The notes: generated by a model not told the origin, from the sequence alone. DNA of 64,000 nucleotides from Bacteroidetes bacterium OLB10 (GCA_001567275.1 LNBX01000026.1:331095-395094), one strand, 5' to 3'. Shown: positions 19,029 through 28,622, counted from the stretch's first letter. Translations and numbers: made by a program.

Positions 19029-20200
19029 TTAAGATAATTTTTTCAAAGCCTGCCACCATCTCTCCGGTATTTCGTTCCTGCATGCCTTCTGATAGTCGTC
19101 ATAACTGCATGGCACCAACTGGTGGCGGTCAAGTTTTCTTTTTGTTTTATTTAATGGCACTTCCATCCACCATCTACCTGTTACATTACTTTTAAGGAAG
19201 TGTATCTCATCATTATTTTCTCTCAATGCTATTTTATATACAGTAAACTGCGAGCTGCTGCTGTCAGGCAAATCGTTCTTTCTGTTGCTGAATCCCTCTA
19301 TGAAATACCAGATCATCTGCCCTATTAAAGTTGCCGTCATTCCTTCTTTATCCAGTGACGGAACATATTCATAAATGCCTATCCCCTCCAGTTTATCACT
19401 CATTCCGGAATAATACATAATCTGACAGATGGCTTCTCCATTCAGACCATTTGGCGATGGCTTCACTACTGCTGAGGCATCGCTGTATCTGATGGCTGAT
19501 AAATCTACTGTCAGCACATCAGCATTTCGTACAATAGGTTCTATTTCTTTGATGTCTTCATTGACTACTCCCAGTCGGTAAGTATCAAAGAAGAGATTAT
19601 CCATCATATTTACTGCATAATCACCTACAAAATATGTTTGATGAGCTATGTTGCTGTAATTATATAAATGATTGGGCTGATCCATTACAATATTGCCCAG
19701 CCAGGTAACAGAAGAAAGTGGTTCGGAAGGTAATCCCAAATCGAATCGTGGGTCCACCCCTACCATATTTATAATCTGATCAATTTTTTTATAAGCATTA
19801 TAATGTGCCACTGTCAAATCCTGCTTCCGCCTATTATCACCGGAATAATTTTAGCCTGCACTAGCGAAATAACAATTTCAGTCAGCGCAGCATAGGTGTC
19901 TTCAACAGTAACTCCTAAAACAATATTCCCAATGTCAGCTATCTGTACCTTATTGCCATGAAATTTCAGCTCGTATAATTTCTTCCTGATATTATCAGAA
20001 GCATTGTTTACGTTGTAATCCTTTTCTGCTCCACGGTTTTCATCAACACCAACAATTGCAATCTTAGTGTTATTCAGAAAAGGAAAACGAGATTCGTCCG
20101 TAAATTTTTCAGCAACTGCCCATAACGAATCAGCAGGTGCCTGACTGAATTTGTCTATTACCTCCTGAGATATGGGTTTTAAAAAATCACTGATATTCAT
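19029..20200 (-). CDS. Arginase/ureohydrolase-fold protein with degenerate metal sites (frameshifted)
   Basis: Two frames make one protein of about 390 residues. The first (start 20200) ends IPVIIGGSRI and the second resumes LTVAHYNAYKK. Inserting one C at about 19823 gives IPVIIGGSQDLTVAHYN, the usual loop of this Bacteroidota family. It keeps the ureohydrolase topology, but the metal motifs differ from true arginases: GGDHS is GGSQD, DAHxD is DPRFD and the DxDxxDP motif is DLSAIRYSD. At least two histidine ligands are therefore replaced. It may be a non-catalytic or differently metallated member; databases often label such proteins formimidoylglutamase or arginase. It starts 3 bp after topA stops, so the two are probably co-transcribed. 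Confidence 0.85.
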
Positions 20201-20202
20201 TA

Positions 20203-22845
20203 CTATTTTTTACGTGCTTTTGATGTTGACTTCTTTTTTACTGACGATGCAGCTTTCTTCTTCACTGCAGGAGATTTCTTTTTAGCAGCAGCTTTCTTTT
20301 TTACCGATGCTTTTTCTTTGGTTTTTGTTTCCTTTTTAGCAGACGCCTTACTTGCTTTAGACTTCTTTGCAGCTCCTGAATTCGCCTTAACACTTCCTCC
20401 TGATTTTTTCTCTTCAATCAGTTCAATTAACCTCTCGAGGCTTACTTCAAATGGATCGTCTGTCTTTTTTAAGGCAACAAACAACTGACCATATTTAATA
20501 TAAGGGCCAAACCTTCCTTTGGCAATGATTACCTCTTGTCCATCATATTCACCTACATTGCGGGGGAGTCTGGGTTTTTTTAGTATTTCTATTACCGTTT
20601 CCAGTTCAATCTCCAATGGGTCTTCTCCCTTGGGAAGCGAAATAAATTCTGCACCATATTTAATATATGGACCAAATCTTCCTTTGTTAATTACAACATC
20701 CTGTCCTTGAAATGCACCTAATGTGCGTGGCAAACGTGGACCATCAATAATACTTTTGATGCTGTCCAGGTCAATACTTACAGGATCTTCTTCTTTGGGA
20801 AGAGAGATATATTCGTCTCCATATTTAATATAAGGACCAAACCTGCCGTTGTTGATTACAATTTCTTTACCCTTGTATTCACCCATTTGTCGGGGTAATT
20901 TAAACAACTCGAGCGCTTCTTCAAGAGTAATAGTCTCAAGTCGCTGACCTTTCTTCAGACTTGAATATAAAGGAGAGTCACTTTCTTTCTCCGCTACAAT
21001 TTCAGCCATTGGACCAAATCTGCCAAGCCTTACGATTACTTTACGTTTTGTCTTGGGGTCTTTACCTAATACACGTTCACCGGTTGCACGTTCGCTCTTT
21101 TCAATTGTATTCTCTACATTTTTGTGAAATGGCTTATAAAAATCTGCAATCATTTTATTCCATTTCATTTTGCCTTCTGCTATCTCGTCAAACTCCTTCT
21201 CTATTTCTGCAGTAAAATTATAATCAAGAATATTCCCAAAATATTCTACCAGAAAATCATTTACAACAACTCCTGTGTCAGTTGGATATATTTTGTTCTT
21301 CTCTGCGCCAGTAATTTCTGTTTTCGGAATTGTTTTGAGTTTGTCTGCCTTTAACTCGAGCACGTTATAAGCACGCTCTTTGCCCTGACGTTCTTCTTTA
21401 ACAACATAACCACGCTTAAGAATGGTAGAAATTGTTGGCGCATAGGTTGAAGGGCGGCCAATACCAAGTTCTTCAAGTTTTTTTACCAGACTTGCCTCCG
21501 TAAACCGTGCAGGAGGTTGTGTGAAACGCTGCGTTGCTGTAATGGAATCGTAAGTCAATTTCTGGCCTACAGACATTGGTGGAAGCAACGAATCATTTTC
21601 TTCTTCGTTATCATCATCTGTTGATTCCATATACACTTTCAGAAATCCGTCAAAGATGATGACCTCACCCGTTGCAACAAATTTTTCTGAAGCATTACTT
21701 GAATTAACCTTTACGATTGTTCGTTCCAGTTTTGCATCTGCCATTTGTGAGGCAATAGCGCGTTTCCATATTAATTCGTACAGTCGTTGTTCACCCGGAC
21801 TGCCACTTATTACTGACCGGTTGAAACTTGTAGGACGAATAGCCTCATGTGCTTCCTGAGCGGATGATGATTTAGTCTGATATTGTCGTTTTTGATGGTA
21901 TTCGCCACCATAGTTTGTCTTAATTTCCTTAGCTGCATTGGCAAGTGCCTGCTCCGAAAGATTCACAGAGTCGGTACGCATGTAAGTTATCTTACCACTT
22001 TCATACAACTTCTGTGCAATGCTCATGGTTGTTGCAACAGCAAAACCTAATTTTCGTGAGGCTTCCTGCTGAAGGGTTGATGTGGTAAACGGTGCTGATG
22101 GCTTGCGCGTGGCAGGTTTTTTCTCCAGTGACTCTATGGTGAATACTGCATTTTTTTGTTTTTCCAAAAATGCAGACGCTTCTTTCTCGGTTTTAAATTT
22201 CTTGTCGAGTTCTGCTTTGAGAATACTCACATTACCATTCTTATCTTTTACGATAAAATGAGCTACTACTTTATAAAACGATTCTACTTTAAATGCTTCT
22301 ATATCCCTTTCGCGCTCTACTATCAGTCTTACTGCTACTGACTGAACCCTTCCTGCCGAAAGGGATGGCTTCACCTTGCGCCATAATATAGGCGACAATT
22401 CAAAACCAACTAAACGGTCAAGAATTCTTCGTGCCTGCTGTGCATCCACAAGATGTTTATCAATCTTGCGCGGATTTTCAATAGCATTTAATATAGCATC
22501 CTTTGTGATTTCGTGAAAAACAATTCTTTTGGTGCTGCTGTCCTTCAATCCAAGCACTTCAGCCAAATGCCATGAAATAGCTTCTCCTTCGCGGTCCTCA
22601 TCAGTTGCCAGCCACACCGTTTTTGCTTTTTTCGATAGTTTGGTAAGCTCACTTATTACTTTCTCTTTATCCTCACTTATTTCATACAACGGCTCAAAAT
22701 TCTTTTCTATCATGACACCATTATTAGCTTTTGCCAAATCACGTACATGACCATAACTTGATTTCACAACAAAATCTTTCCCCAGGAATCCTTCTATCGT
22801 TTTTGCCTTAGCCGGTGATTCAACTATCACTAAATTTTCTGCCAT
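20203..22845 (-). CDS. topA: DNA topoisomerase I
   Basis: The 880-residue type IA topoisomerase has an N-terminal Toprim domain (LVIVESPAKAKTIEGFLG; DEDREGEAI at 82-90), the SAGRVQSVAVRLIVERERDI segment and the active-site Tyr288 in ITYMRTDSVNLS. Four C-terminal topoisomerase repeats follow, each with a GRFGP core. The last 50 or so residues are a Lys/Ala/Ser-rich histone-H1-like tail (for example SVKKKAAAKKKSPAVKKK). The enzyme relaxes negative supercoils. The classical four-cysteine zinc fingers are absent, as usual in this phylum. A possible promoter lies just upstream (22865-22897). Confidence 0.97.
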   Translation of the reverse strand: MAENLVIVESPAKAKTIEGFLGKDFVVKSSYGHVRDLAKANNGVMIEKNFEPLYEISEDKEKVISELTKLSKKAKTVWLATDEDREGEAISWHLAEVLGLKDSSTKRIVFHEITKDAILNAIENPRKIDKHLVDAQQARRILDRLVGFELSPILWRKVKPSLSAGRVQSVAVRLIVERERDIEAFKVESFYKVVAHFIVKDKNGNVSILKAELDKKFKTEKEASAFLEKQKNAVFTIESLEKKPATRKPSAPFTTSTLQQEASRKLGFAVATTMSIAQKLYESGKITYMRTDSVNLSEQALANAAKEIKTNYGGEYHQKRQYQTKSSSAQEAHEAIRPTSFNRSVISGSPGEQRLYELIWKRAIASQMADAKLERTIVKVNSSNASEKFVATGEVIIFDGFLKVYMESTDDDNEEENDSLLPPMSVGQKLTYDSITATQRFTQPPARFTEASLVKKLEELGIGRPSTYAPTISTILKRGYVVKEERQGKERAYNVLELKADKLKTIPKTEITGAEKNKIYPTDTGVVVNDFLVEYFGNILDYNFTAEIEKEFDEIAEGKMKWNKMIADFYKPFHKNVENTIEKSERATGERVLGKDPKTKRKVIVRLGRFGPMAEIVAEKESDSPLYSSLKKGQRLETITLEEALELFKLPRQMGEYKGKEIVINNGRFGPYIKYGDEYISLPKEEDPVSIDLDSIKSIIDGPRLPRTLGAFQGQDVVINKGRFGPYIKYGAEFISLPKGEDPLEIELETVIEILKKPRLPRNVGEYDGQEVIIAKGRFGPYIKYGQLFVALKKTDDPFEVSLERLIELIEEKKSGGSVKANSGAAKKSKASKASAKKETKTKEKASVKKKAAAKKKSPAVKKKAASSVKKKSTSKARKK

Positions 22846-22864
22846 CGTTTTCTTTTAGAGGGCG

Positions 22865-22897
22865 CAAATTAAATCATTTCATTTCGTTATTTCCAAA
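22865..22897 (-). promoter_or_regulatory. Candidate topA promoter (TTTG, 21 bp, TTAATTTG)
   Basis: On the minus strand a TTTG (22897-22894) is followed after 21 bp by TTAATTTG (22872-22865), one base away from the TAnnTTTG consensus. The predicted start lies about 15 bp before the topA ATG. It is back to back with the miaB promoter. Confidence 0.45.
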
Positions 22898-22916
22898 TGG
22901 TTTTTCGAAATCAACA

Positions 22917-22948
22917 TTTGTATGCATCCGGATTTTAAAGTACTTTTG
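22917..22948 (+). promoter_or_regulatory. Bacteroidota-type promoter of the miaB cluster
   Basis: TTTG at 22917-22920 and TACTTTTG at 22941-22948 are separated by exactly 20 bp, a full match to the phylum -33/-7 consensus. Transcription would start near 22955, leaving a leader of about 85 nt before miaB at 23040. It probably drives the whole plus-strand cluster. Confidence 0.75.
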
Positions 22949-23039
22949 CCTGATTATTCAGAGGTAAAAAGGCCGAATTATTTTTTTGTTTTTTGTTAAT
23001 AATAAAAAATAAAACTGCCCTGCCGAATTAAACATAACA

Positions 23040-24515
23040 ATGCAAACAGGATTAAAACATATAGACGAATCAAGACAAGGTGAAGCTACCCTGCTTAAGG
23101 ACACAACCACTTCAGCAGAAGGCAATCGCAAACTTTATCTGGAAAGTTATGGATGTCAGATGAATTTTTCTGACAGTGAGATTGTTGCTTCTATTCTGGC
23201 GAAAGAAGGTTTTGTGACCACGGGCGAACTTGAAGAAGCTGATGCCGTTTTTATAAATACCTGTGCCGTAAGAGAAAATGCAGAGCAAAGAGTTAGAACA
23301 AGACTTAAAGATTTTAAGAAAATTAAAAAGACTAAACCCGGACTGATTGTAGGAGTTTTGGGTTGTATGGCAGAAAGACTTAAATCGCAATTTCTTGAAG
23401 AAGAAAAATTGGTGGACATTGTTGTAGGCCCTGATGCATACCGCGATTTACCTAATCTGATTGAAAAAGTTGAAGACGGACATAAAGCCATCAACGTATT
23501 ATTATCAAGAGAAGAAACCTATGCTGATATTACACCTGTACGCCTGGGAAGCAATGGTGTAACTGCATTTGTAAGTATCATGCGAGGCTGTGATAACATG
23601 TGTTCTTTTTGCGTTGTTCCTTTTACAAGAGGACGAGAACGCTCACGCGATCCTGAAAGTATTGTTAATGAAGTGCGTGAATTGTATGAAGAAGGATACC
23701 GTGAAATAACCTTGTTAGGCCAAAATGTAGATTCCTATCTATGGAGTGGCGGAGGACTGAAGAAAGATTTGGAAAACGAACTTGTACTAAAAGTTCTTAA
23801 TCATCAGCTTCCTGAAGACGAACAAAAGAAATATACCACCTTTGCCGACCTGCTGGAACTGGTTGCACAGGTTCACCCTGATTTAAGAATAAGATTTTCG
23901 ACCTCCAATCCGAGAGACATGACAGATGCTGTACTGCATTCTATGTCGAAGTATGAAAATATCTGCAAATACATTCACCTGCCTGTGCAATCGGGCAGCA
24001 GCAGCATGCTTGAAAGAATGAACCGTGGTTATACACGCGAACAATATATAAAGCGCATAGAAAGTATCAGAAGGATATTACCTGACTGTGGAATCTCCAC
24101 TGATATTATTGCGGGGTTCTGTGGTGAAACTGAAGAAGAACATCAGGATACACTCTCACTCATGGAATGGGCTGTGTATGATTTTGCATTCATGTTTAAT
24201 TATTCTGAAAGACCAGGAACAATGGCTGCACGCAAATTTGCTGATGATGTACCTCAGGAAGTGAAAACCAGAAGGCTGAATGAAATCATTGCACTTCAAC
24301 AAAAACATTCAGCTATCAGAACTCAGAATGCATTGAATAAAGTACATAAAGTGCTGGTAGAAGGATTTTCAAAAAAATCGGATGAAATGCTGATGGGTCG
24401 CAATACTCAGAATACAGTAGTCGTTTTTCCTAAGGAAAACTTTAAAACGGGTGATTATGTTAATGTGTTGGTGGAATCTTGTACCTCCACCACATTAATA
24501 GGAAAAGCAATTTAA
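23040..24515 (+). CDS. miaB: tRNA-2-methylthio-N6-dimethylallyladenosine synthase MiaB
   Basis: The 491-residue radical-SAM methylthiotransferase has an N-terminal cluster-binding domain with C39 (ESYGCQMN), C75 (NTCAVRENA) and C109 (GVLGCMAER). The radical-SAM motif is C184-x3-C188-x2-C191 ([20 protein letters not shown]), and a C-terminal TRAM domain is present ([17 protein letters not shown]). It converts i6A37 to ms2i6A37 in tRNAs reading UNN codons. It heads a seven-gene plus-strand cluster and is 24 bp before the sigma-54 activator. The first 28 residues precede the conserved core and are variable; the ATG used fits the promoter position. Confidence 0.97.
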   Translation: MQTGLKHIDESRQGEATLLKDTTTSAEGNRKLYLESYGCQMNFSDSEIVASILAKEGFVTTGELEEADAVFINTCAVRENAEQRVRTRLKDFKKIKKTKPGLIVGVLGCMAERLKSQFLEEEKLVDIVVGPDAYRDLPNLIEKVEDGHKAINVLLSREETYADITPVRLGSNGVTAFVSIMRGCDNMCSFCVVPFTRGRERSRDPESIVNEVRELYEEGYREITLLGQNVDSYLWSGGGLKKDLENELVLKVLNHQLPEDEQKKYTTFADLLELVAQVHPDLRIRFSTSNPRDMTDAVLHSMSKYENICKYIHLPVQSGSSSMLERMNRGYTREQYIKRIESIRRILPDCGISTDIIAGFCGETEEEHQDTLSLMEWAVYDFAFMFNYSERPGTMAARKFADDVPQEVKTRRLNEIIALQQKHSAIRTQNALNKVHKVLVEGFSKKSDEMLMGRNTQNTVVVFPKENFKTGDYVNVLVESCTSTTLIGKAI

Positions 24516-24539
24516 AAACAGAAGTCAAGTACTGCAAGT

Positions 24540-25763
24540 ATGACCATACAGGATATCAAAGCAAGGTTCGGCATTATTGGTTTTTCACCGGCACTGGATC
24601 ATGCCATTAATACTGCCATGCAGGTAGCACCTACCGACCTTACCGTGTTGATTACAGGAGAAAGCGGCTCGGGAAAAGAAGTATTTCCACAGATTATACA
24701 TCAACTCAGTGCACGGAAACACGGACCTTATATTGCCGTAAACTGCGGTGCCATTCCGGAAGGAACGATTGACAGTGAACTTTTCGGGCACGAGAAAGGT
24801 TCGTTTACCGGAGCACATGAAGCACGCAAAGGTTATTTTGAAGTTTCAAACGGAGGAACAATTTTTCTTGACGAAGTAGCCGAGTTGCCCATGCTCACAC
24901 AGGTAAGATTGCTTCGTGTGCTTGAATCAGGAGAATTTATTAAAGTAGGTTCGAGCAAGGTTCAGCGAACTGATGTTCGCGTAGTAGCTGCTACCAATGT
25001 CAACATTCCTGATGCCATTGCCAAAGGAAGATTCAGAGAAGATTTATACTACCGGTTAAATACAGTACCTATTCATATACCACCTTTGCGCGACAGAGCT
25101 GAGGACACGCATTTGCTTTTCAGAAAATTTGCAGGAGATTTTGCCGAAAAATACCGTATGCCTACACTCACTCTTCAACCTGAAGCACAAAAACTGTTGA
25201 TGAACTATCGTTGGCCCGGCAATGTAAGGCAATTAAAAAATGTAACGGAACAACTTTCTATCCTCGAACAGAATAAAGATATAAGTGCTGAAGTGCTGAT
25301 GCATTATCTTCCGCAGGAAACTTTTTCAGGTGTGCCTGCTTTGATGCATACTGACAGAGGACATGACCTGAACGAACGTGAGCTTCTCTATAAAGTACTT
25401 TTCGATATGAAGAAAGATATTTCCGAGCTGAAGAAAATTGTTTTTAATATAGTCAGTGGTGAAGAGAATATTGAAATGCAAGATCTCTCTGCCGAAGCAC
25501 AAAATTTTCTGAAAGAGTCAGACACTGTTACTCCGGTAATTCAGACTTCACAACCATCCATTACACTCACAAAGCCTACACAAATAGAAGTAAAATCGCA
25601 TGAACCGGTAGAAGAATCGTTATCTATTGCCGACAGAGAAAAAGAACTTATCACCAAAGCACTGATTAAATACCGTGGTAAGCGCAAAGGTGCAGCTCGT
25701 GAACTGGGAATTTCAGAACGGACACTGTATCGCAAAATACAGGAGTATGGCATAAAGAAATAA
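24540..25763 (+). CDS. Sigma-54-dependent transcriptional activator (AAA+ and Fis HTH, no receiver domain)
   Basis: The 407-residue product starts directly with the AAA+ domain: Walker A GESGSGKE (40-47), the sigma-54 contact loop as GSFTGA (87-92, Ser in place of the usual Ala), Walker B GGTIFLDEVAEL, and arginine-finger region FREDLYYRLN. A linker of about 90 residues leads to a Fis-type helix-turn-helix (RGKRKGAARELGISERTLYR). There is no receiver, PAS or GAF domain, so control must come from expression or a partner. It lies between miaB and lptE in a cluster order seen across Bacteroidota. Its targets are not evident, though a -24/-12-like site lies upstream of groES in this same cluster. 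Confidence 0.95.
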   Translation: MTIQDIKARFGIIGFSPALDHAINTAMQVAPTDLTVLITGESGSGKEVFPQIIHQLSARKHGPYIAVNCGAIPEGTIDSELFGHEKGSFTGAHEARKGYFEVSNGGTIFLDEVAELPMLTQVRLLRVLESGEFIKVGSSKVQRTDVRVVAATNVNIPDAIAKGRFREDLYYRLNTVPIHIPPLRDRAEDTHLLFRKFAGDFAEKYRMPTLTLQPEAQKLLMNYRWPGNVRQLKNVTEQLSILEQNKDISAEVLMHYLPQETFSGVPALMHTDRGHDLNERELLYKVLFDMKKDISELKKIVFNIVSGEENIEMQDLSAEAQNFLKESDTVTPVIQTSQPSITLTKPTQIEVKSHEPVEESLSIADREKELITKALIKYRGKRKGAARELGISERTLYRKIQEYGIKK

Positions 25764-25766
25764 AGC

Positions 25767-26288
25767 ATGCAGGTAAAGAAATTATTGGTGTTAAACTCCG
25801 CTATCTTGCTTGTTGCATCACTTTTGATGCTGAGTGGATGTGGTGTTTATTCATTTACCGGTGCCAGTATTACTCCGGGAGTAAAATCAGTAAGCATACA
25901 GTATTTTCCAAACAGAGCTTCGGTGGCACAACCAACATTAAGTCAGGTGTTCACTGACAAACTACGGGATAAATTTGTATCACAAAGCAGCCTTACCCCT
26001 GTAACTGATGCAGGTGATTTACGTTTCGAAGGATATATTTCGGATTATACCGTTCAGCCTACCGCCATACAAAGCAGCGATGTTGCAGCTCTGAACAGAC
26101 TTACCATAACCGTGCATGTAAAATTTGAAAACACCAAAGACCCCAAGCAAAATTTTGAAACAAATTTTTCAAGATTTGCCGACTTCGACTCGAAGAAAGA
26201 TTTGAGTACTGTGGAGTCAGGTCTGATTAATGATATATCTTCGCAACTTGTAGATGATATTTTTAACAAAGCAGTTGTTAACTGGTAA
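25767..26288 (+). CDS. lptE: LPS-assembly lipoprotein LptE
   Basis: The 173-residue product has a lipoprotein signal with the lipobox LSGCG at about residue 26. The short alpha/beta LptE domain opens with GVYSFTGASITPGVKSVSI and ends near ISSQLVDDIFNKAVVNW. LptE plugs the LptD barrel and delivers LPS to the outer leaflet. Sequence identity to proteobacterial LptE is low, so the call rests on the family opening, size, lipoprotein signal and the conserved place after the sigma-54 activator. It starts 3 bp after the upstream stop and ends directly before the next ATG, so translation is probably coupled. Confidence 0.87.
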   Translation: MQVKKLLVLNSAILLVASLLMLSGCGVYSFTGASITPGVKSVSIQYFPNRASVAQPTLSQVFTDKLRDKFVSQSSLTPVTDAGDLRFEGYISDYTVQPTAIQSSDVAALNRLTITVHVKFENTKDPKQNFETNFSRFADFDSKKDLSTVESGLINDISSQLVDDIFNKAVVNW

Positions 26289-27785
26289 ATGACTAAGGAG
26301 AAGTTCATATCTTATATTGAAAATCCGTTTGCCATCAGTCAGGCCGACCGAGAAGAGTTATCGGATATCATTGAACAATTTCCTTATTTCCAAACGGCAA
26401 GACTTTTATATACCAAGGCGCTACACAATGAAAATAATTACCAGTTTAATGAGGAACTGAAAAAAACTGCTGCCTGCATTGGCGACAGAAGAATATTATA
26501 TGAACTGATTCAGAAAAAAGATGACAGATTTTTTGAAACTGAAACTGTAGTAAAATCAACACCGGAACCTGAAACAGAAATTCAGCAGAATGCTATTCCT
26601 GAATCTGAAACAACGCATGTATTTACAGAGCAGCAGGATGAACCTCCTGTTGTTTTTGAAGCAATTGATACGTCCGATGTAGCCGAATTGAAAACAGAAG
26701 AAACTGAATTTAAACAGGAAGAAGAATCAGAAAATGCTTTTGTTTTTGAAGCAGCAGATGATAATAATTTAAATATTGAAGTGGATGATGATGAGGAAGA
26801 AGATGAGGAGGTAGAAAAAACTGAAGAACCATCTCCACCATCAAGACCACTGACACCTGCTGAAATTTTATCTCAGCGTCTCCGCGAAATTGAAAACAAA
26901 TTATCAGGTCAGAATGATGAAACAATATCTGTTGACTCAAAAATTCAAACCGAATCAAATCCGGAAGCCGAACCTGAGAAATCATATATTAATCCTGCGC
27001 CTGAAAAAATAACTGAACCTGTACTGAATATTGTTACTTCAGAGATAATAACTGAACCTGAAGAATTATCTGTTCAAGAAAAAGAAGAAATAAAAGAAGA
27101 ACTTGCCGAAACTGTCAATATTCGTACAGAAGAACCTGAATCACCACAACCTGTAGCGGATGAACCAAAATATCAGGAAACTGTTAATGAAGAGCCAAAA
27201 GAATCTCCTGTTGAAACTGTCAATCTTCAAACAGAAGAACCTGAATCACCACAACCTGTAGCGGAAGAACCAAAACATCAGGAAACTATTATTGAAGATC
27301 CCAAGGAGATAAAGATTTCACCATCTGCCGTTGTTATCGAACCATCTGCAAATGATAAACATTCTTTTAGTGAATGGCTGCATCTGTTGCAACCGGACAG
27401 ACCTGAAAAAAAAACTCATGATACCAAACTGAAAATTACAGAAAGCACTGAAAACGACCCAATTGAAAATTCAGAATCCACTCAATCTGCAAATTCTAAT
27501 ATTTCAGAAAAAGTAGTTGACCAAAAACAACTGATAAATAAGTTTATCAGTGAAGAGCCCCGAATAGATCCATCAAAAGCCAAGTTTTTTAACCCCGGAA
27601 ATATGGCCAAAAACAGTGTTATGGATCAATCGGAAATTGTTTCTGAGACTTTGGCAAAAATTTACCTTAATCAGGGAAATATAGGTAAAGCTATACAAAC
27701 TTATGAGAAACTGATATTGAATTATCCGGAAAAAAAGCTTTACTTTGCAGCCCTTATTCAAGAAATTAAAAAAGCACAGCAATAA
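26289..27785 (+). CDS. Acidic linker protein with C-terminal TPR-like helix pair, function unknown
   Basis: The 498-residue product has three parts. Residues 1-75 form a compact helical domain (FISYIENPFAISQADREELS, then RLLYTKALHNENNYQF). Residues about 80-430 are a Glu/Pro/Thr-rich, probably disordered linker with a 35-residue tandem duplication. The last 60 residues hold a TPR-like helix pair (SETLAKIYLNQGNIGKAIQTY). There is no signal peptide or membrane helix, so it is cytoplasmic. The layout recurs in Bacteroidota between lptE and secG but I know of no tested function. A scaffold joining two partners over a flexible tether is an inference only. It begins at the base after the lptE stop. 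Confidence 0.82.
   Translation: MTKEKFISYIENPFAISQADREELSDIIEQFPYFQTARLLYTKALHNENNYQFNEELKKTAACIGDRRILYELIQKKDDRFFETETVVKSTPEPETEIQQNAIPESETTHVFTEQQDEPPVVFEAIDTSDVAELKTEETEFKQEEESENAFVFEAADDNNLNIEVDDDEEEDEEVEKTEEPSPPSRPLTPAEILSQRLREIENKLSGQNDETISVDSKIQTESNPEAEPEKSYINPAPEKITEPVLNIVTSEIITEPEELSVQEKEEIKEELAETVNIRTEEPESPQPVADEPKYQETVNEEPKESPVETVNLQTEEPESPQPVAEEPKHQETIIEDPKEIKISPSAVVIEPSANDKHSFSEWLHLLQPDRPEKKTHDTKLKITESTENDPIENSESTQSANSNISEKVVDQKQLINKFISEEPRIDPSKAKFFNPGNMAKNSVMDQSEIVSETLAKIYLNQGNIGKAIQTYEKLILNYPEKKLYFAALIQEIKKAQQ
27108..27300 (+). repeat. 105-bp tandem duplication inside the acidic linker
   Basis: A unit starting GAAACTGTCAAT at 27108 recurs at 27213, an offset of 105 bp (35 codons). 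The second copy remains clearly alignable to about 27300. It encodes the repeated TEEPESPQPVA segment. The match is high at DNA level, which points to recent expansion. Confidence 0.8.
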
Positions 27786-27797
27786 AACTTAAAAAAA

Positions 27798-28172
27798 ATG
27801 TTCGTATTTATAACAGTACTCATCATTCTCGTAAGCGTTGTTTTAGGACTTGCAGTATTGGTTCAAAATTCAAAAGGTGGTGGTCTGGTATCAGGCTTCT
27901 CAGCACCACAGCAGATTATGGGTGTTCGTAAAACAACCGATTTCCTTGAAAAATTAACCTGGGGATTAGGAATAGGCCTGATAGTATTATGTGTGGCCGC
28001 AAACTTTATGCTTCCAGGAAGTACATCTCAGGGTCAGGTAAAATCTTCATCCATACAGGAGCAAATTGACAATGCTGCACTACCGGCTTCGCCACAGGCT
28101 CCACTACCGGGTGCTGATCAGGCAAAACCTGCCCAGCAACCGGCTCAACAACCGGCAACTCCCGCTAAATAA
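27798..28172 (+). CDS. secG: Preprotein translocase subunit SecG
   Basis: The 124-residue product has two transmembrane helices (about residues 2-22 and 54-72) flanking the cytoplasmic loop VQNSKGGGLVSGFSAPQQIMG, the SecG signature. A Pro/Gln/Ala-rich tail follows (PAQQPAQQPATPAK). SecG assists SecYE during SecA-driven export; in this organism that includes the first step for all T9SS cargo. It sits 12 bp after the acidic linker gene and is followed by a hairpin terminator that separates it from groES. Confidence 0.93.
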   Translation: MFVFITVLIILVSVVLGLAVLVQNSKGGGLVSGFSAPQQIMGVRKTTDFLEKLTWGLGIGLIVLCVAANFMLPGSTSQGQVKSSSIQEQIDNAALPASPQAPLPGADQAKPAQQPAQQPATPAK

Positions 28173-28193
28173 TTTCTGACAGAATATTCAGTT

Positions 28194-28235
28194 ACCGGTG
28201 TCATAATTTCAGCAAAGTGACACCGGTTTTATTTT
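28194..28235 (+). terminator. Terminator after secG
   Basis: The 10-bp arms ACCGGTGTCA (28194-28203) and TGACACCGGT (28218-28227) enclose a 14-nt loop and run into TTTTATTTT. It separates the miaB-secG transcript from groESL, which therefore needs its own promoter. Confidence 0.82.
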
Positions 28236-28276
28236 GATAAGACAGCTCTAATGAAATAATGGCAGTAAAACCTGAA

Positions 28277-28292
28277 TGGCACACTTGCTGCA
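28277..28292 (+). promoter_or_regulatory. Possible sigma-54 (-24/-12) promoter upstream of groES
   Basis: TGGCAC (28277-28282), five bases, then CTGCA (28288-28292) places the invariant GG and GC 12 bp apart, as sigma-54 needs. One base differs from the usual TTGCA. Transcription would start near 28303, about 40 nt before groES. No CIRCE inverted repeat and no clean TTTG/TAnnTTTG pair is visible in this gap. The match could be chance. Confidence 0.4.
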
Positions 28293-28343
28293 ATGCCCAA
28301 ATTAAATTTTATATCTACTAATTTTTAATAATCAAATCATACA

Positions 28344-28622
28344 ATGAGCAAAATTAAATTAACACCATTGGCAGACCGCGTCATCGTGGAGGTAGCTGCT
28401 GCCGAAGAAAAAACTGCAAGCGGAATTATTATTCCTGATACAGCAAAAGAAAAACCTCAAAAAGGAAAAATTGTAGCTGTAGGAAGTGGCAAAAAAGATG
28501 AGCCAATGACTGTAAAAGTTGGCGATAGTGTATTGTACGGTAAATATGCCGGAACAGAAATTACTGTTGATGGCAAAGAATATCTTATCATGCGCGAAAG
28601 CGATATTTTCGCAATCGTGTAA
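28344..28622 (+). CDS. groES: Co-chaperonin GroES
   Basis: The 92-residue product has the Cpn10 pattern [20 protein letters not shown], the mobile loop [16 protein letters not shown] and [14 protein letters not shown]. It caps GroEL to form the folding chamber. It lies 86 bp before groEL and 170 bp after secG, with a terminator and a possible sigma-54 promoter in between. Length and sequence are typical. Confidence 0.97.
   Translation: MSKIKLTPLADRVIVEVAAAEEKTASGIIIPDTAKEKPQKGKIVAVGSGKKDEPMTVKVGDSVLYGKYAGTEITVDGKEYLIMRESDIFAIV

Noticed and set aside
28236..28343. CIRCE/HrcA element upstream of groES
   Set aside because: No 9-bp inverted repeat with a 9-bp spacer resembling TTAGCACTC/GAGTGCTAA is present.
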